A stretch of 64,000 bases of DNA from AC-32 sp035518635. GTDB lineage: Bacteria > Actinomycetota > Thermoleophilia > Gaiellales > Gaiellaceae. Positions within the stretch are counted from its first letter, which is position 1; each line of letters starts with the position of its first letter. Where the stretch lies: positions 49,630 through 113,629 of the forward strand of contig DATIXI010000020.1 in the NCBI GenBank assembly GCA_035518635.1, read 5' to 3'. Positions 42,992 to 50,573 of this stretch are shown here, one piece after another. The notes below the pieces were generated by a model, which did not search any database, had not been told where the DNA came from, and saw nothing but the letters and a program-made list of their open reading frames with translations. The translations under genes and the position numbers were made by a program.

Positions 42992-43309
42992 CTACTCCTG
43001 CTCGAGCTCGGCCATGTCGAGTGCCAGACCGAGCGCCCGGACGATCTTGCCCGTCGCCGAGGCGATCTTGGCCGTGCCCACGATCGGGGCGATTGCCGCG
43101 AACACTCCGCGGATCTTCTCCGCGTCGATGCCGGCCTCTCCGGCGGCACCGATGTTGAGCATGTACGAGACGGGCGGCGCGTCGACGGCGACGAGCGCCG
43201 CGATCCGGACGAGCATGAGCGACTCGGCGTCGAGGTCCGACGCCTCGATCGAGTCGGCGGTCATCTTCGAGAGCAGATCGAGGACCGGGGTTTCGGTGTT
43301 CTCGGGCAT
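42992..43309 (-). CDS. carboxymuconolactone-decarboxylase-like protein
   Basis: Helical protein of 105 residues with the CMD/AhpD-like fold: LMLVRIAALVAVDAPPVSYM and APIVGTAKIASATGKIVRALG are characteristic. The Cys pair of AhpD (CxxC) is absent, so peroxidase chemistry is unlikely. Function unknown. ATG 43309 has AAAGGAG at ideal spacing. First gene of the ten-gene minus-strand group; the palindrome at 43384-43397 is centred about 81 bp upstream of its start. Confidence 0.84.
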   Translation of the reverse strand: MPENTETPVLDLLSKMTADSIEASDLDAESLMLVRIAALVAVDAPPVSYMLNIGAAGEAGIDAEKIRGVFAAIAPIVGTAKIASATGKIVRALGLALDMAELEQE

Positions 43310-43383
43310 CGGCGACTCCTTTCGCTTGGCGTTGCCGCCATTCTCTAGCCTGGCGCCTCTCGCGTTCTTCACCCGGCCGTCCG

Positions 43384-43397
43384 TTCACCCGGGTGAG
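43384..43397. promoter_or_regulatory. palindrome TTCACCCGGGTGAG, copy 2
   Basis: Same dyad as the other three copies, with one outer base changed. It lies upstream of the CMD-like gene that heads the sulfatase operon (centre to ATG about 81 bp). A TTCACCCGG half-site also sits at 43368, giving a tandem arrangement. GAGAATGG, 54 bases into the region on the minus strand, matches the AGAATGG seen after copy 1. Confidence 0.65.
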
Positions 43398-44084
43398 TCA
43401 CGTCGAGAGGAGCAGCGAGATCAGGCCGTGAACCGTCAGGATCAGCCCGAACACAACCGTGGAGAGCGCCGTTGCCCGGCGCTGGTTCGCCGTCAGCCAG
43501 GCCTGCATGCTCGCGTTCCAGGAATCGGCCCGCGAGCCGGCGACGAGATACATCGAGGCAGGGACCCAGACGAGCAGCGTGGCGATGAGGACGTAGGCGA
43601 CCGCTAGCCCGACCTGCTCGGCCGTGCTCAGCCCGCTCACGGCGATCGTCGTCCCGGCCAGGAGGGTCAGCGTCAGGCGCTTGATTCCGCCGATCCCCAG
43701 CAGAAGCCCGACCGAGAAGGCGGTCCGGGCCCGGATCGAGCGTAGCCTGGCGAGCAGCGCCGAGGTCCTGGACTCGCCGCTCAGCTCGACCTGGTCGCGC
43801 GGGCGGCGCCCCTGCCAGCCGAAGAGCAGCAGCGCGACGCCCAGCAGAAGCTCGAGCGAGGCGGTCAGCGTCGGGTGGCCGCGGCCGGGGCTCGGAACCG
43901 CGACCGAGCCAAGGGCGAACGACGCGACGAGCATCAGCGACTGACCGAGGAGGAAGCCGATCGCGAAAGCGCTTCCGTTCCCCCGCCCGTTCCCGCCGGA
44001 GATGACCGCCAGGATCGAGAGGAGGGCGAGCGGGCTGAACCCTGCCACGAGCGCGTAGAGCAGAACCTGCGTTGCCTCGGCCAC
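43398..44084 (-). CDS. GAP family (Sap-type) membrane protein
   Basis: Third GAP/Sap paralogue, 228 residues, six helices: LLYALVAGFSPLALLSILAV at the start and GLLLGIGGIKRLTLTLLAG in the middle carry the family motifs, with the cytosolic loop RPRDQVELSGESRTSALLAR. Ends right before palindrome copy 2 (stop at 43398). Divergent from the LuxR-type regulator gene. Possible role in envelope lipid export, by family analogy only. Confidence 0.84.
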   Translation of the reverse strand: MAEATQVLLYALVAGFSPLALLSILAVISGGNGRGNGSAFAIGFLLGQSLMLVASFALGSVAVPSPGRGHPTLTASLELLLGVALLLFGWQGRRPRDQVELSGESRTSALLARLRSIRARTAFSVGLLLGIGGIKRLTLTLLAGTTIAVSGLSTAEQVGLAVAYVLIATLLVWVPASMYLVAGSRADSWNASMQAWLTANQRRATALSTVVFGLILTVHGLISLLLST

Positions 44085-44193
44085 GGGCGGCTAGCCTCTC
44101 ACAAGCCTTTCCGGCCGCGGATGTTTTCCAAAGGAAGACCGCCTGCTCTCCCGCTGCGTTCCCGACCGCTTGTGGAAAAATCACGGCTCGTCC

Positions 44194-46437
44194 ATGCCCT
44201 CACGATTCGCTCCGCCGGTCACCCGCGCCCGGGGGCTGAGCGAGTTCCGCTTCCAGGCTCGCTATCAGCGATTCCAGGCGTCGCGACACGCAGTCGCGCG
44301 CCCCCGCCTGACCGGAGTTCTCGTCGGCGCCGCACCCGAACTCCTCCTCCTCGCCGCGCCTCCGGGCTTCGGGAAGAGCACCCTCCTCGCCCAGTGGAGC
44401 GAGCTGGACGACCGCCCGTTCGCATATCTCTCGCTCGCCCACGGTGCCTCCGACTCGGGCGTGTTCTGGGGCTCCGTCGTGGAGGCAATCCGAGAGGTCG
44501 TGCCCGACGTCGGCGAGGCGACGCTCGCGATGCTCCATGCGCCGGGCCCGGCCGCTCACGACGCGGCGCTGCCCGTGCTGCTGGGCGAGCTCGAGGCCGC
44601 CGAGACGGACCTGGTCCTCGTGCTCGACGACTACCAGGCGGTGACGAGCCACGCGTGTCACGAGTCACTCTCGTCCTTCCTCGAGGTGGCGCCGCGCAGC
44701 GTCACAGTCGCGATCTCGACGCGCGCAGACCCGCCGATCCCGCTCGCCAGGCTCCGCGTCCTGGGGGAGCTCCTCGAGCTGCGCGCCACCGATCTCGGCT
44801 TCACCTCCGAGGAAGAGGCGGCGTTCCTGAACGAGGCGCTCGGGCTCGACCTCCCGCCCGACAGCCTCGTCCGCCTGCACGAGCGCACCGAGGGCTGGCC
44901 TGCAGGCGTCCAGCTCGCCGCGCTTTCACTTGCCGGAGTGACAGACCGGGCCTCGTTCGTCGAGCACTTCGGCGGCTCGAGCAGGCACGTCGTCGACTAC
45001 CTGACCGAGGTCGTCCTCGACGCCCTCGAGCCCGACCTCCGGCGCTTCCTGCTCGAGACGTCGATCCTCGACACGCTGACCGCTCCGCTCTGCGACGCCG
45101 TCACGTCGAGAGACGACTCGGACGAGCTGCTGCACACGGCCGAGCGCTCGAACCTCTTCCTGAGCCCGCTCGACGACCGGCGGGAGTGGTACCGCTATCA
45201 CCAGCTCTTCGCCGAGGTCCTGCAGAGCGAGCTGCTCCGCGGCCACGCGGAGCTCGTCCCCGAGCTCCACCGCCGCGCCTTCGAGTGGCTTGCGGCCGGG
45301 GGCTACACCTACGACGCAATGCGCCACGCGGTCGCGATCGGCGAGATCGACGCCGCCGGGGCCCTCCTACGCGAGCGCTGGCGGCCGGCGTTCGCCCGCG
45401 TCCGCGCGGAGGCCACGCTGCGGTGTCTCGGGGCCCTGCCCGCCGAGACGGTTCGCCGCGACGCCCGGCTCGGCACGATGGAGACCTGGGCGCTCAGCAT
45501 GCTGAACCGGCGCGACGAGGCGCGGCTGGCGCTCGAGAGCATGCGGGCGACCGGCTCCGAGCTCTCCGACGAGCGAACCGTCGAGACCGGCACCGCGCTC
45601 GTCCACGCGTGCTTCCCCTGGGGCGACGTCGGGTCGATGCTGCCCGCCGCGCTACGGCTGAACGAGCTCAGGGACGAGTACCCGCCCGAGTGGCGGCCGG
45701 TCACGCTGATCGCGCTCGGCTGGGCGCACTGGTTCTCCGGCCGGCCCGACCTCGCGCGCGCGCCGGTCGAAGAGGCGCTCGCCGACGCCCCGCGGTTCGC
45801 CCACTGGCTCGCGGTGGCGGTGGCCAAGGGGCTGCTCGCCCGGATCTACCTCGCCTCCGGAGACCTCGCGGCGGCCGAGAACCTCGCGCGCGAGGCCGAG
45901 GAGATCCTCGAGGTCGAGCGGCTCCACGCCCGCCCCTCGGCCGGGATCGTCGACGTCGCGCTCGGAGCGGTCGCGGGGGCCCGTGACGACCTCGACGAGG
46001 CCGTGCAGCTGCTCGAGCGCGGCCGGGCAAAGCTCCGCGTGCGAGGGGAGGAGCTCTATGTCGCGGATGCCCTGCTCGTCTCGGCGCCCGTGCTCCGCGC
46101 CCACGGGAACGCCGAGGAGGCGCGGGCCGCGCTCGGCGAGGCGCGGGAGCTGATCGGCAGCTGCCCCGACCCGGGCGCACTCCGCGACCGGCTCGAGGAG
46201 GTCGCTCACGCCCTGACCCCGGCCCATCGGCGGGTCTCGGCCGACAGCGACCTCACGGAGCGAGAGCTCGACGTGCTGCGCTATTTGGCGGAAGGCCTGT
46301 CCAAGCGAGAGATCGGCAACGCGCTCTTCCTCTCGTTCAACACGATCCACTCGCACACGAGGTCGATCTACCAGAAGCTGAGGGTCTCCTCGCGCAAGGA
46401 CGCCCTCGAACGTGCACGCGATCTCGGCGTCCTCTGA
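44194..46437 (+). CDS. MalT-like STAND ATPase / LuxR-type transcriptional regulator
   Basis: Regulator of 747 residues. STAND ATPase: Walker A APPGFGKSTLLAQW (about 55-68), Walker B TDLVLVLDDYQ (about 132), LTEVVLDALEPDLRRFLLETSIL winged-helix part, then TPR-like helices (about 340-660), and a C-terminal LuxR HTH (LTERELDVLRYLAEGLSKREI...SFNTIHSHTRSIYQKLRVSSR). Such proteins bind an inducer on the TPR domain and activate transcription. ATG 44194 chosen over GTG 44170. Encoded amid the four palindromes, hence the best local candidate to bind them. Confidence 0.92.
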   Translation: MPSRFAPPVTRARGLSEFRFQARYQRFQASRHAVARPRLTGVLVGAAPELLLLAAPPGFGKSTLLAQWSELDDRPFAYLSLAHGASDSGVFWGSVVEAIREVVPDVGEATLAMLHAPGPAAHDAALPVLLGELEAAETDLVLVLDDYQAVTSHACHESLSSFLEVAPRSVTVAISTRADPPIPLARLRVLGELLELRATDLGFTSEEEAAFLNEALGLDLPPDSLVRLHERTEGWPAGVQLAALSLAGVTDRASFVEHFGGSSRHVVDYLTEVVLDALEPDLRRFLLETSILDTLTAPLCDAVTSRDDSDELLHTAERSNLFLSPLDDRREWYRYHQLFAEVLQSELLRGHAELVPELHRRAFEWLAAGGYTYDAMRHAVAIGEIDAAGALLRERWRPAFARVRAEATLRCLGALPAETVRRDARLGTMETWALSMLNRRDEARLALESMRATGSELSDERTVETGTALVHACFPWGDVGSMLPAALRLNELRDEYPPEWRPVTLIALGWAHWFSGRPDLARAPVEEALADAPRFAHWLAVAVAKGLLARIYLASGDLAAAENLAREAEEILEVERLHARPSAGIVDVALGAVAGARDDLDEAVQLLERGRAKLRVRGEELYVADALLVSAPVLRAHGNAEEARAALGEARELIGSCPDPGALRDRLEEVAHALTPAHRRVSADSDLTERELDVLRYLAEGLSKREIGNALFLSFNTIHSHTRSIYQKLRVSSRKDALERARDLGVL

Positions 46438-46445
46438 TCCGGCGT

Positions 46446-46459
46446 CTCACCCGGGTGAG
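46446..46459. promoter_or_regulatory. palindrome CTCACCCGGGTGAG, copy 3
   Basis: Perfect 14-bp dyad with both outer bases changed relative to copies 1 and 4. It starts 9 bp after the regulator gene and is centred 59 bp upstream of the ATG at 46512. It lies 15 bp upstream of a good -35 box (see 46475-46503), i.e. near -57 from the likely start, a typical class I activator position. Confidence 0.65.
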
Positions 46460-46474
46460 CCGGGCGATGGGCGA

Positions 46475-46503
46475 TTGACGGGGAGGCCAAGGACGGGGAT
46501 GAT
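46475..46503 (+). promoter_or_regulatory. sigma-70-type promoter, probably leaderless
   Basis: TTGACG at 46475-46480, a 17-bp spacer, and GATGAT at 46498-46503. Transcription would start around 46510-46512, at or next to the ATG of the membrane protein, so the mRNA would be leaderless or nearly so, which fits the lack of a Shine-Dalgarno directly before that ATG. Confidence 0.45.
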
Positions 46504-46511
46504 CGCCGCTC

Positions 46512-47642
46512 ATGAGCAGCAGGACGCGCACGATCCTCAAGTGGGTCCTGATTGTCGTGGGCAGCCTGATCCTCCTGATCAGCTCCCTGACGGTGTGGGT
46601 GAAGCGCCAGGCGCTCGACACGGACGCCTGGACGAAGACGAGCGTGCGGCTCCTCCAGAACGACGACATCAGAGGGGCCCTGTCGGTGTACATCGTCGAC
46701 CAGCTCTACAAGAACGGCCAGGTCCAGGATCGGCTCCAGCAGCAGCTCCCGCCAAACCTCAAGGGCCTCGCCGGCCCCGTGGCCGGGGCGTTGCGCGAGC
46801 CTGCCCAGACGGCCGTCGACCGGTTCCTCGACCGGCCGCGCGTCCAGGCTGCCTGGAAGCAGGTCAACCGCGCGGCGCACAAGCAGCTGGTCGCCATCCT
46901 CGAGAACAAGACGCGGTCCGGCGTCTCGACCGCGAACGGGGAGGTCGTCCTCGACCTCCACGACTTCATCGTCAACGTGGCCAACCAGCTGGGGATCGGG
47001 TCGGCGGTGAGCTCGCGCCTGCCGGAGAACGCCGGCCAGATCACGATCATGAAGTCCAGCCAGCTCAAGGCGGCGCAGGACATCGTGAAGGTGATCAAGG
47101 CGCTGAGCTGGCTCCTGATCTTCCTCGCGCTCGCCTGCTTCGCGGGAGCGATCTGGCTCGCGCCGAGCGGGAGCCGCCGCCAGGCGCTCCAGGCCAGCGC
47201 GTGCGCCTTCCTGCTCGTCGGGATCCTCCTGCTCGTCATCCGCAAGGTCGCCGAGTCGTACATCGTCAACGCGCTGACGAGCGGGGAGTCGCTGCGCAAA
47301 GCGGCCGACGCGACCTGGCTGATCGGCACGAGCCTGCTCTCGCAGGTCGCCTGGTCGCTGATCCTGTACGGGCTCGTCGCCCTGATCGGGTGCGTGCTCG
47401 CGGGACCGTACGGCTGGGCAACCCGCTTCCGCGCGTGGCTCGCCCCGATGTGGCGGGAGCACCCCGGGTTGGCCTGGGCGATCCTCGGAGCGGTCTTCCT
47501 GCTGTTGCTGCTCTGGGGCCCGACCCCCGCGTTCCACACCTGGCTCGGCGTGCTCATCCTGGCCGGGGTGCTCGCGATTGGCTTCGAGGCGTTCCGCCGG
47601 GTCGTGGTCGGCGAGGCCGGGTCGGCGCAAGCCGCCACGTAG
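46512..47642 (+). CDS. actinobacterial integral membrane protein
   Basis: Protein of 376 residues. N-terminal helix (ILKWVLIVVGSLILLISSLTVW) followed by a large extracytoplasmic domain with the conserved start LDTDAWTKTSVRLLQND and IRGALSVYIVDQLYKN, then four to five C-terminal helices from about residue 195. The LDT..W....V..LL......ALS.y.vdql pattern is recurrent in actinobacterial membrane proteins of unknown function. ATG 46512; see palindrome copy 3 and promoter. Next palindrome begins six bp after its stop. Confidence 0.78.
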   Translation: MSSRTRTILKWVLIVVGSLILLISSLTVWVKRQALDTDAWTKTSVRLLQNDDIRGALSVYIVDQLYKNGQVQDRLQQQLPPNLKGLAGPVAGALREPAQTAVDRFLDRPRVQAAWKQVNRAAHKQLVAILENKTRSGVSTANGEVVLDLHDFIVNVANQLGIGSAVSSRLPENAGQITIMKSSQLKAAQDIVKVIKALSWLLIFLALACFAGAIWLAPSGSRRQALQASACAFLLVGILLLVIRKVAESYIVNALTSGESLRKAADATWLIGTSLLSQVAWSLILYGLVALIGCVLAGPYGWATRFRAWLAPMWREHPGLAWAILGAVFLLLLLWGPTPAFHTWLGVLILAGVLAIGFEAFRRVVVGEAGSAQAAT

Positions 47643-47647
47643 CGGAT

Positions 47648-47661
47648 TTCACCCGGGTGAA
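47648..47661. promoter_or_regulatory. palindrome TTCACCCGGGTGAA, copy 4
   Basis: Identical to copy 1. Centred 58 bp upstream of ATG 47713, almost the same distance as copy 3 to its gene (59 bp), which argues for functional constraint on position. Downstream of it comes the GGTCGAAACTTCGACC dyad. Confidence 0.65.
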
Positions 47662-47695
47662 CGCGCTTTTCGGGGGGTGATCCTGGACGCCGTCC

Positions 47696-47711
47696 GGTCG
47701 AAACTTCGACC
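47696..47711. promoter_or_regulatory. dyad GGTCGAAACTTCGACC at start of small protein gene
   Basis: Seven-base arms GGTCGAA and TTCGACC flank a two-base centre directly before ATG 47713. It matches the element at 27154-27168 in front of DUF6325 except in the arm ends. May bind a protein or fold at the mRNA 5' end. Confidence 0.35.
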
Positions 47712-47712
47712 G

Positions 47713-47991
47713 ATGCCTGACAGCTTCGCTGGTCGCCGGGGGCAGGCGCCTGTCCGCTACCGGATCGTGATCCGGGGTGAGATCAGCGAGCCGCTCGTCG
47801 GGCCGCTCGAGGGCATGACCGTCGAGGCCAAGGACGACGAGTCCGCGCTGACGGGCGACATCGTCGACCAGGCTCAGCTCCACGGAGCCCTCACGATGCT
47901 GACGAACCTCGGCCACGAGCTGGTGAGCGTCAACGCGCTGGGCGACGCTGACTCGGCGGCCACCGCGGGGAACTCGACAGTCTCGTCGTGA
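47713..47991 (+). CDS. small conserved actinobacterial protein of unknown function
   Basis: Protein of 92 residues: VRYRIVIRGEISEPLVGPLEGMTVEA, then LTGDIVDQAQLHGALTMLTNLGHELVSVN. The R-I-x-V-x-G-E...GM...L.G...D.AQLHG pattern recurs in many actinobacterial small proteins with an ACT/ferredoxin-like predicted fold; role unknown. ATG 47713 preferred; an in-frame GTG at 47677 would add twelve residues. About 80 nt upstream of the SHOCT-DUF6325 pair and under palindrome copy 4, so probably co-regulated. Confidence 0.78.
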   Translation: MPDSFAGRRGQAPVRYRIVIRGEISEPLVGPLEGMTVEAKDDESALTGDIVDQAQLHGALTMLTNLGHELVSVNALGDADSAATAGNSTVSS

Positions 47992-48071
47992 GCCCACCGG
48001 TTGTGCGATTCTGGTAAGCGACAGCCGCGCCCAGAGAGCGGGCGTGGAGCAGCGAAAGGAGGACGCGAGGC

Positions 48072-48356
48072 ATGTTCAGACGACGGCGACCGCTCGCGCG
48101 GGCTGCGATCGTCGGCGGGACCGCCTACTACGCCGGCAAGAAGGTCCAACAAGGTCGCGAGCAGGATGCGGACACACAGGCACGGCTCGACGACCTCGAG
48201 TACCAGCAGTCCATGCAGCAGCAGGCTGCGCCGGCCGGAGGGATGTCCGAAGAGGCGATCCAGCAGCTCAAGCAGCTTTCGGAGCTGAAGGACCAGGGCG
48301 TCCTCACCGAGGAAGAGTTCGCCGCCCAGAAGGCAAAGATCCTGGGTGGATCATGA
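48072..48356 (+). CDS. SHOCT domain protein
   Basis: Protein of 94 residues: MFRRRRPLARAAIVGG, a short hydrophobic stretch (TAYYAGKK), Gln-rich middle (QQSMQQQAAP) and the C-terminal SHOCT motif IQQLKQLSELKDQGVLTEEEF followed by AAQKAKILG. Paralogue of the SHOCT gene at 24.8 kb, with the same Arg-rich start. ATG 48072 with AAAGGAGGA upstream. The stop overlaps the DUF6325 ATG (ATGA). Confidence 0.87.
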   Translation: MFRRRRPLARAAIVGGTAYYAGKKVQQGREQDADTQARLDDLEYQQSMQQQAAPAGGMSEEAIQQLKQLSELKDQGVLTEEEFAAQKAKILGGS

Positions 48357-48892
48357 GCCCCGCTGAGGGCACCGAGCAGAGCCTTCCGTTCGGCCCCGTG
48401 CAGATGCTGGTGCTCGAGTTCGACAGCGAGAACCTCAAGGGCGAGATCCTCCCGGAGATGCGGCGGCTGAAGGACGCGGGAATCGTCCGACTGATCGACC
48501 TGCTGGTCGTGCAGAAGCAGGAAAACGGGGACGTCGTCACGGTCCAGGACACCGACCTCAGCCAGGAGGAGGCGATGGAGTTCGGTGCCATCGCCGGGGC
48601 TCTGATCGGCCTTGGCGCAGGCGGCGAGGAAGGAGCCGAGGCCGGAGCGATCGCAGGCGCCGAGGCGCTCGAAGACACCCACGTCTTCGACGAGGACCAG
48701 GCGCTGGTCCTCGAGGACACCCTCCCGCCAGGGACGACGGCCGCGGTCGCGCTGATCGAGCACCTCTGGGCGATCCCTCTCCGGGACAAGATCGTCGAGG
48801 CAGGCGGCGTCGCCCTCGCCGACATCTGGGTCCATCCGTCCGACCTGATCGCGACGGGCCTCGTCGCGGCCATCGCGGCGCAAGACGCCTGA
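48353..48892 (+). CDS. DUF6325 family protein
   Basis: Protein of 179 residues: LPFGPVQMLVLEFDSENLKG, GIVRLIDLLVVQKQENGDVV, a Gly/Ala-rich insert (IAGALIGLGAGGEEGAEAGA) not present in the copy at 26.6 kb, and VALIEHLWAIPLRDKIVEAGG. Function unknown. ATG 48353 overlaps the SHOCT stop. The Gly-rich insert could be a membrane-active or aggregation segment, as in DUF1269 proteins. Confidence 0.86.
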   Translation: MSPAEGTEQSLPFGPVQMLVLEFDSENLKGEILPEMRRLKDAGIVRLIDLLVVQKQENGDVVTVQDTDLSQEEAMEFGAIAGALIGLGAGGEEGAEAGAIAGAEALEDTHVFDEDQALVLEDTLPPGTTAAVALIEHLWAIPLRDKIVEAGGVALADIWVHPSDLIATGLVAAIAAQDA

Positions 48893-48903
48893 CCGAGGGC
48901 TTC

Positions 48904-48932
48904 GTGGGCAGTCCCGCCCTGGGACTGCCCAC
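48904..48932. terminator. stem-loop after SHOCT-DUF6325 operon
   Basis: GTGGGCAGTCCC (48904-48915), loop GCCCT, GGGACTGCCCAC (48921-48932): a perfect 12-bp stem 11 nt after the DUF6325 stop. No T-run follows, common in very GC-rich genomes, so it is a probable but unproven intrinsic terminator. If so, the MBL gene must start after it, at GTG 48940. Confidence 0.5.
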
Positions 48933-48939
48933 CGTTGAC

Positions 48940-49683
48940 GTGGCCGACCGGTTGCGCTGGCTCGGGCACTCGACGGTCTTCGTCGAGCTCGACGGCACGC
49001 GGCTCCTGACGGATCCGCTGCTAAGGCGCCGCGTGTTCCACCTGCGGCGCGCGCACCCGCTCGAGCCGGAGGACCTCGGAGCGCTCGACGCGGTGCTCGT
49101 CTCGCACGTCCACTACGACCACCTCGACCTCCCGTCGCTGCGTCGTCTGCCGCGCGACACGACGATCGTGGCTCCCCGCGGCGCGGGGCGGCTCCTCCGG
49201 CGGCAGGGCTTCTCGTCGGTGGTGGAGACCGCCGCGGGAGAGGAGATCGCGGTCGGGAAGCTCGTCGTCCAGGCCGTCCCGGCGATACACACCTCGAGCC
49301 GCGCGTTCGGCACGAAGACCGAGCCGCTCGGCTACCTGATCGAAGGCTCGAAGCGCGTCTACTTCCCCGGCGACACGGACCTGTTCCCCGAGATGGCCGG
49401 CCTCGCCCCGGTCGACGTCGCGCTCGTGCCGATCTGGGGCTGGGGCCCGACGCTCGGCCCGCGCCACCTGAACCCGCGCACAGGGGCTGAGGCGCTTCGC
49501 CTCGTGGAGCCGCGCATCGCGGTCCCGATCCACTGGGGCACGTTCTACCCGCTCAGCTGGACGCTGCGGAAGGAGCGGCCGTTCCTGAAGGAGCCCGCCG
49601 AGGCCTTCGCACAGGCCGCCGCCGAGCTCGCCCCGGCCGTCGAGATCAGGATCCTGCCGGTCGGGGGAACGCTGCCGCTCTAG
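48940..49683 (+). CDS. MBL-fold metal-dependent hydrolase (UlaG-like)
   Basis: Metallo-beta-lactamase-fold protein of 247 residues: RLRWLGHSTVFVELDGTRLLTDP, the zinc motif SHVHYDHLD (HxHxDH), a later VPAIHTS, VYFPGDTDLFPEM and VPIHWGTFYP. Resembles UlaG/RNase-like small hydrolases such as L-ascorbate-6-P lactonase or N-acyl-phosphatidylethanolamine hydrolases; substrate unknown. An alternative GTG at 48904 would put the first 10 codons in the hairpin. I prefer 48940, since homologues begin close to RxxWLGHST. Confidence 0.85.
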   Translation: MADRLRWLGHSTVFVELDGTRLLTDPLLRRRVFHLRRAHPLEPEDLGALDAVLVSHVHYDHLDLPSLRRLPRDTTIVAPRGAGRLLRRQGFSSVVETAAGEEIAVGKLVVQAVPAIHTSSRAFGTKTEPLGYLIEGSKRVYFPGDTDLFPEMAGLAPVDVALVPIWGWGPTLGPRHLNPRTGAEALRLVEPRIAVPIHWGTFYPLSWTLRKERPFLKEPAEAFAQAAAELAPAVEIRILPVGGTLPL

Positions 49684-49686
49684 CCG

Positions 49687-49943
49687 CAGAGCTTCCCGGG
49701 CGGCGTCCGATCGCCCCGCGCGCGTGGAACATCACGATCTCGCCCCGATGGGGATCGCGGAAGTGATAGGTGAACCCCTCCGCCAGAGCCTGGCCGTTGC
49801 ACGGCGGAAGGGCCCAGGCCATGCTGAACGTGCCCTCTTCGCCGTTGATCTGCCACAGATCCCAGACGAAGTTCGAGACGACGAGCAACGCGACGAACGC
49901 CAGCGCGAACGCAAGGGACGACCCAGAGGCGCTTGTGGCGCAT
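49687..49943 (-). pseudogene. degraded signal peptidase I gene
   Basis: From ATG 49943 the minus strand reads MRHKRLW, then continues in another frame as ALAFVALLVVSNFVWDLW, followed by GTFSMAWALPPCNGQALAEG and FRDPHRGEIVMFHARG. These match the membrane anchor, the catalytic Ser-Met region and the GDIVVF strand of type I signal peptidases. A frameshift separates the first two parts and nothing of the catalytic-Lys half follows before unrelated residues and the MBL gene. It looks like a remnant, not a functional lepB. This fills most of the 307-bp gap here. Confidence 0.6.
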
Positions 49944-49990
49944 GCCTGCGCAAGTCTCTCCGATGACGGTGGAGTAAGCTTGCACCGCAG

Positions 49991-50554
49991 ATGAGGCGAT
50001 CACTCATCCAGCTCGTGCCGGTCTCGGTGCTCACCATCGCCCTCGCCGTCGCCGCGGCAGGGTGCGGCGGCGGTCAGTCGGCGCAGGAGAAGTGGGCCAA
50101 CGACGTCTGCACGCAGATCGGCAACTGGCAGAAGCAGATGACCGACCTCATCAACGGCGCGAAGAGCGCCGTCCAGTCTCCGTCGGCGGGAACGATCTCC
50201 ACGCTGCAGACCGACGCGAATCAGGCCGCGAGCGCGACCAAGGACCTCGAGACGAACCTCAAGAACGTCGGCCCGGCCCCGGGCAGCAACGGCCAGACGG
50301 CGGAGGACACGCTCAACTCGTTCGCGTCCTCGATGAGCAAGACGATCAACGCGCTTAAGACCACCGTCGACAACCTGTCGTCGAGCGGCAGCATCACCCA
50401 GGCCGCGACGCAGCTCTCGAGCTCGGCGGGTCAGCTTTCGTCCCTCACCTCGCAAACGCAGGCCGCGCTCAACTCGGTCAAGCAGACCTCGAGCGACCTC
50501 AAGAAGGGCTTCGAGGACGCGAGCGCCTGCAAGGATCTGAAGAAGAGCTCGTAG
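49991..50554 (+). CDS. secreted lipoprotein with helical repeats
   Basis: Protein of 187 residues with a lipoprotein signal: SVLTIALAVAAAGCGGG (lipobox AAGC). The mature part is Ser/Thr/Gln/Ala-rich, predicted all-helical with heptad-like spacing (LQTDANQAASATKDLETNLKN, SSSAGQLSSLTSQTQAALNS), probably a coiled coil on the cell surface. Two Cys (NDVCTQIG and DASACKDL) at the ends might form a disulfide. No enzymatic motif. ATG 49991. Confidence 0.75.
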   Translation: MRRSLIQLVPVSVLTIALAVAAAGCGGGQSAQEKWANDVCTQIGNWQKQMTDLINGAKSAVQSPSAGTISTLQTDANQAASATKDLETNLKNVGPAPGSNGQTAEDTLNSFASSMSKTINALKTTVDNLSSSGSITQAATQLSSSAGQLSSLTSQTQAALNSVKQTSSDLKKGFEDASACKDLKKSS

Positions 50555-50573
50555 AGACCGGCGGTCGCGCCGG

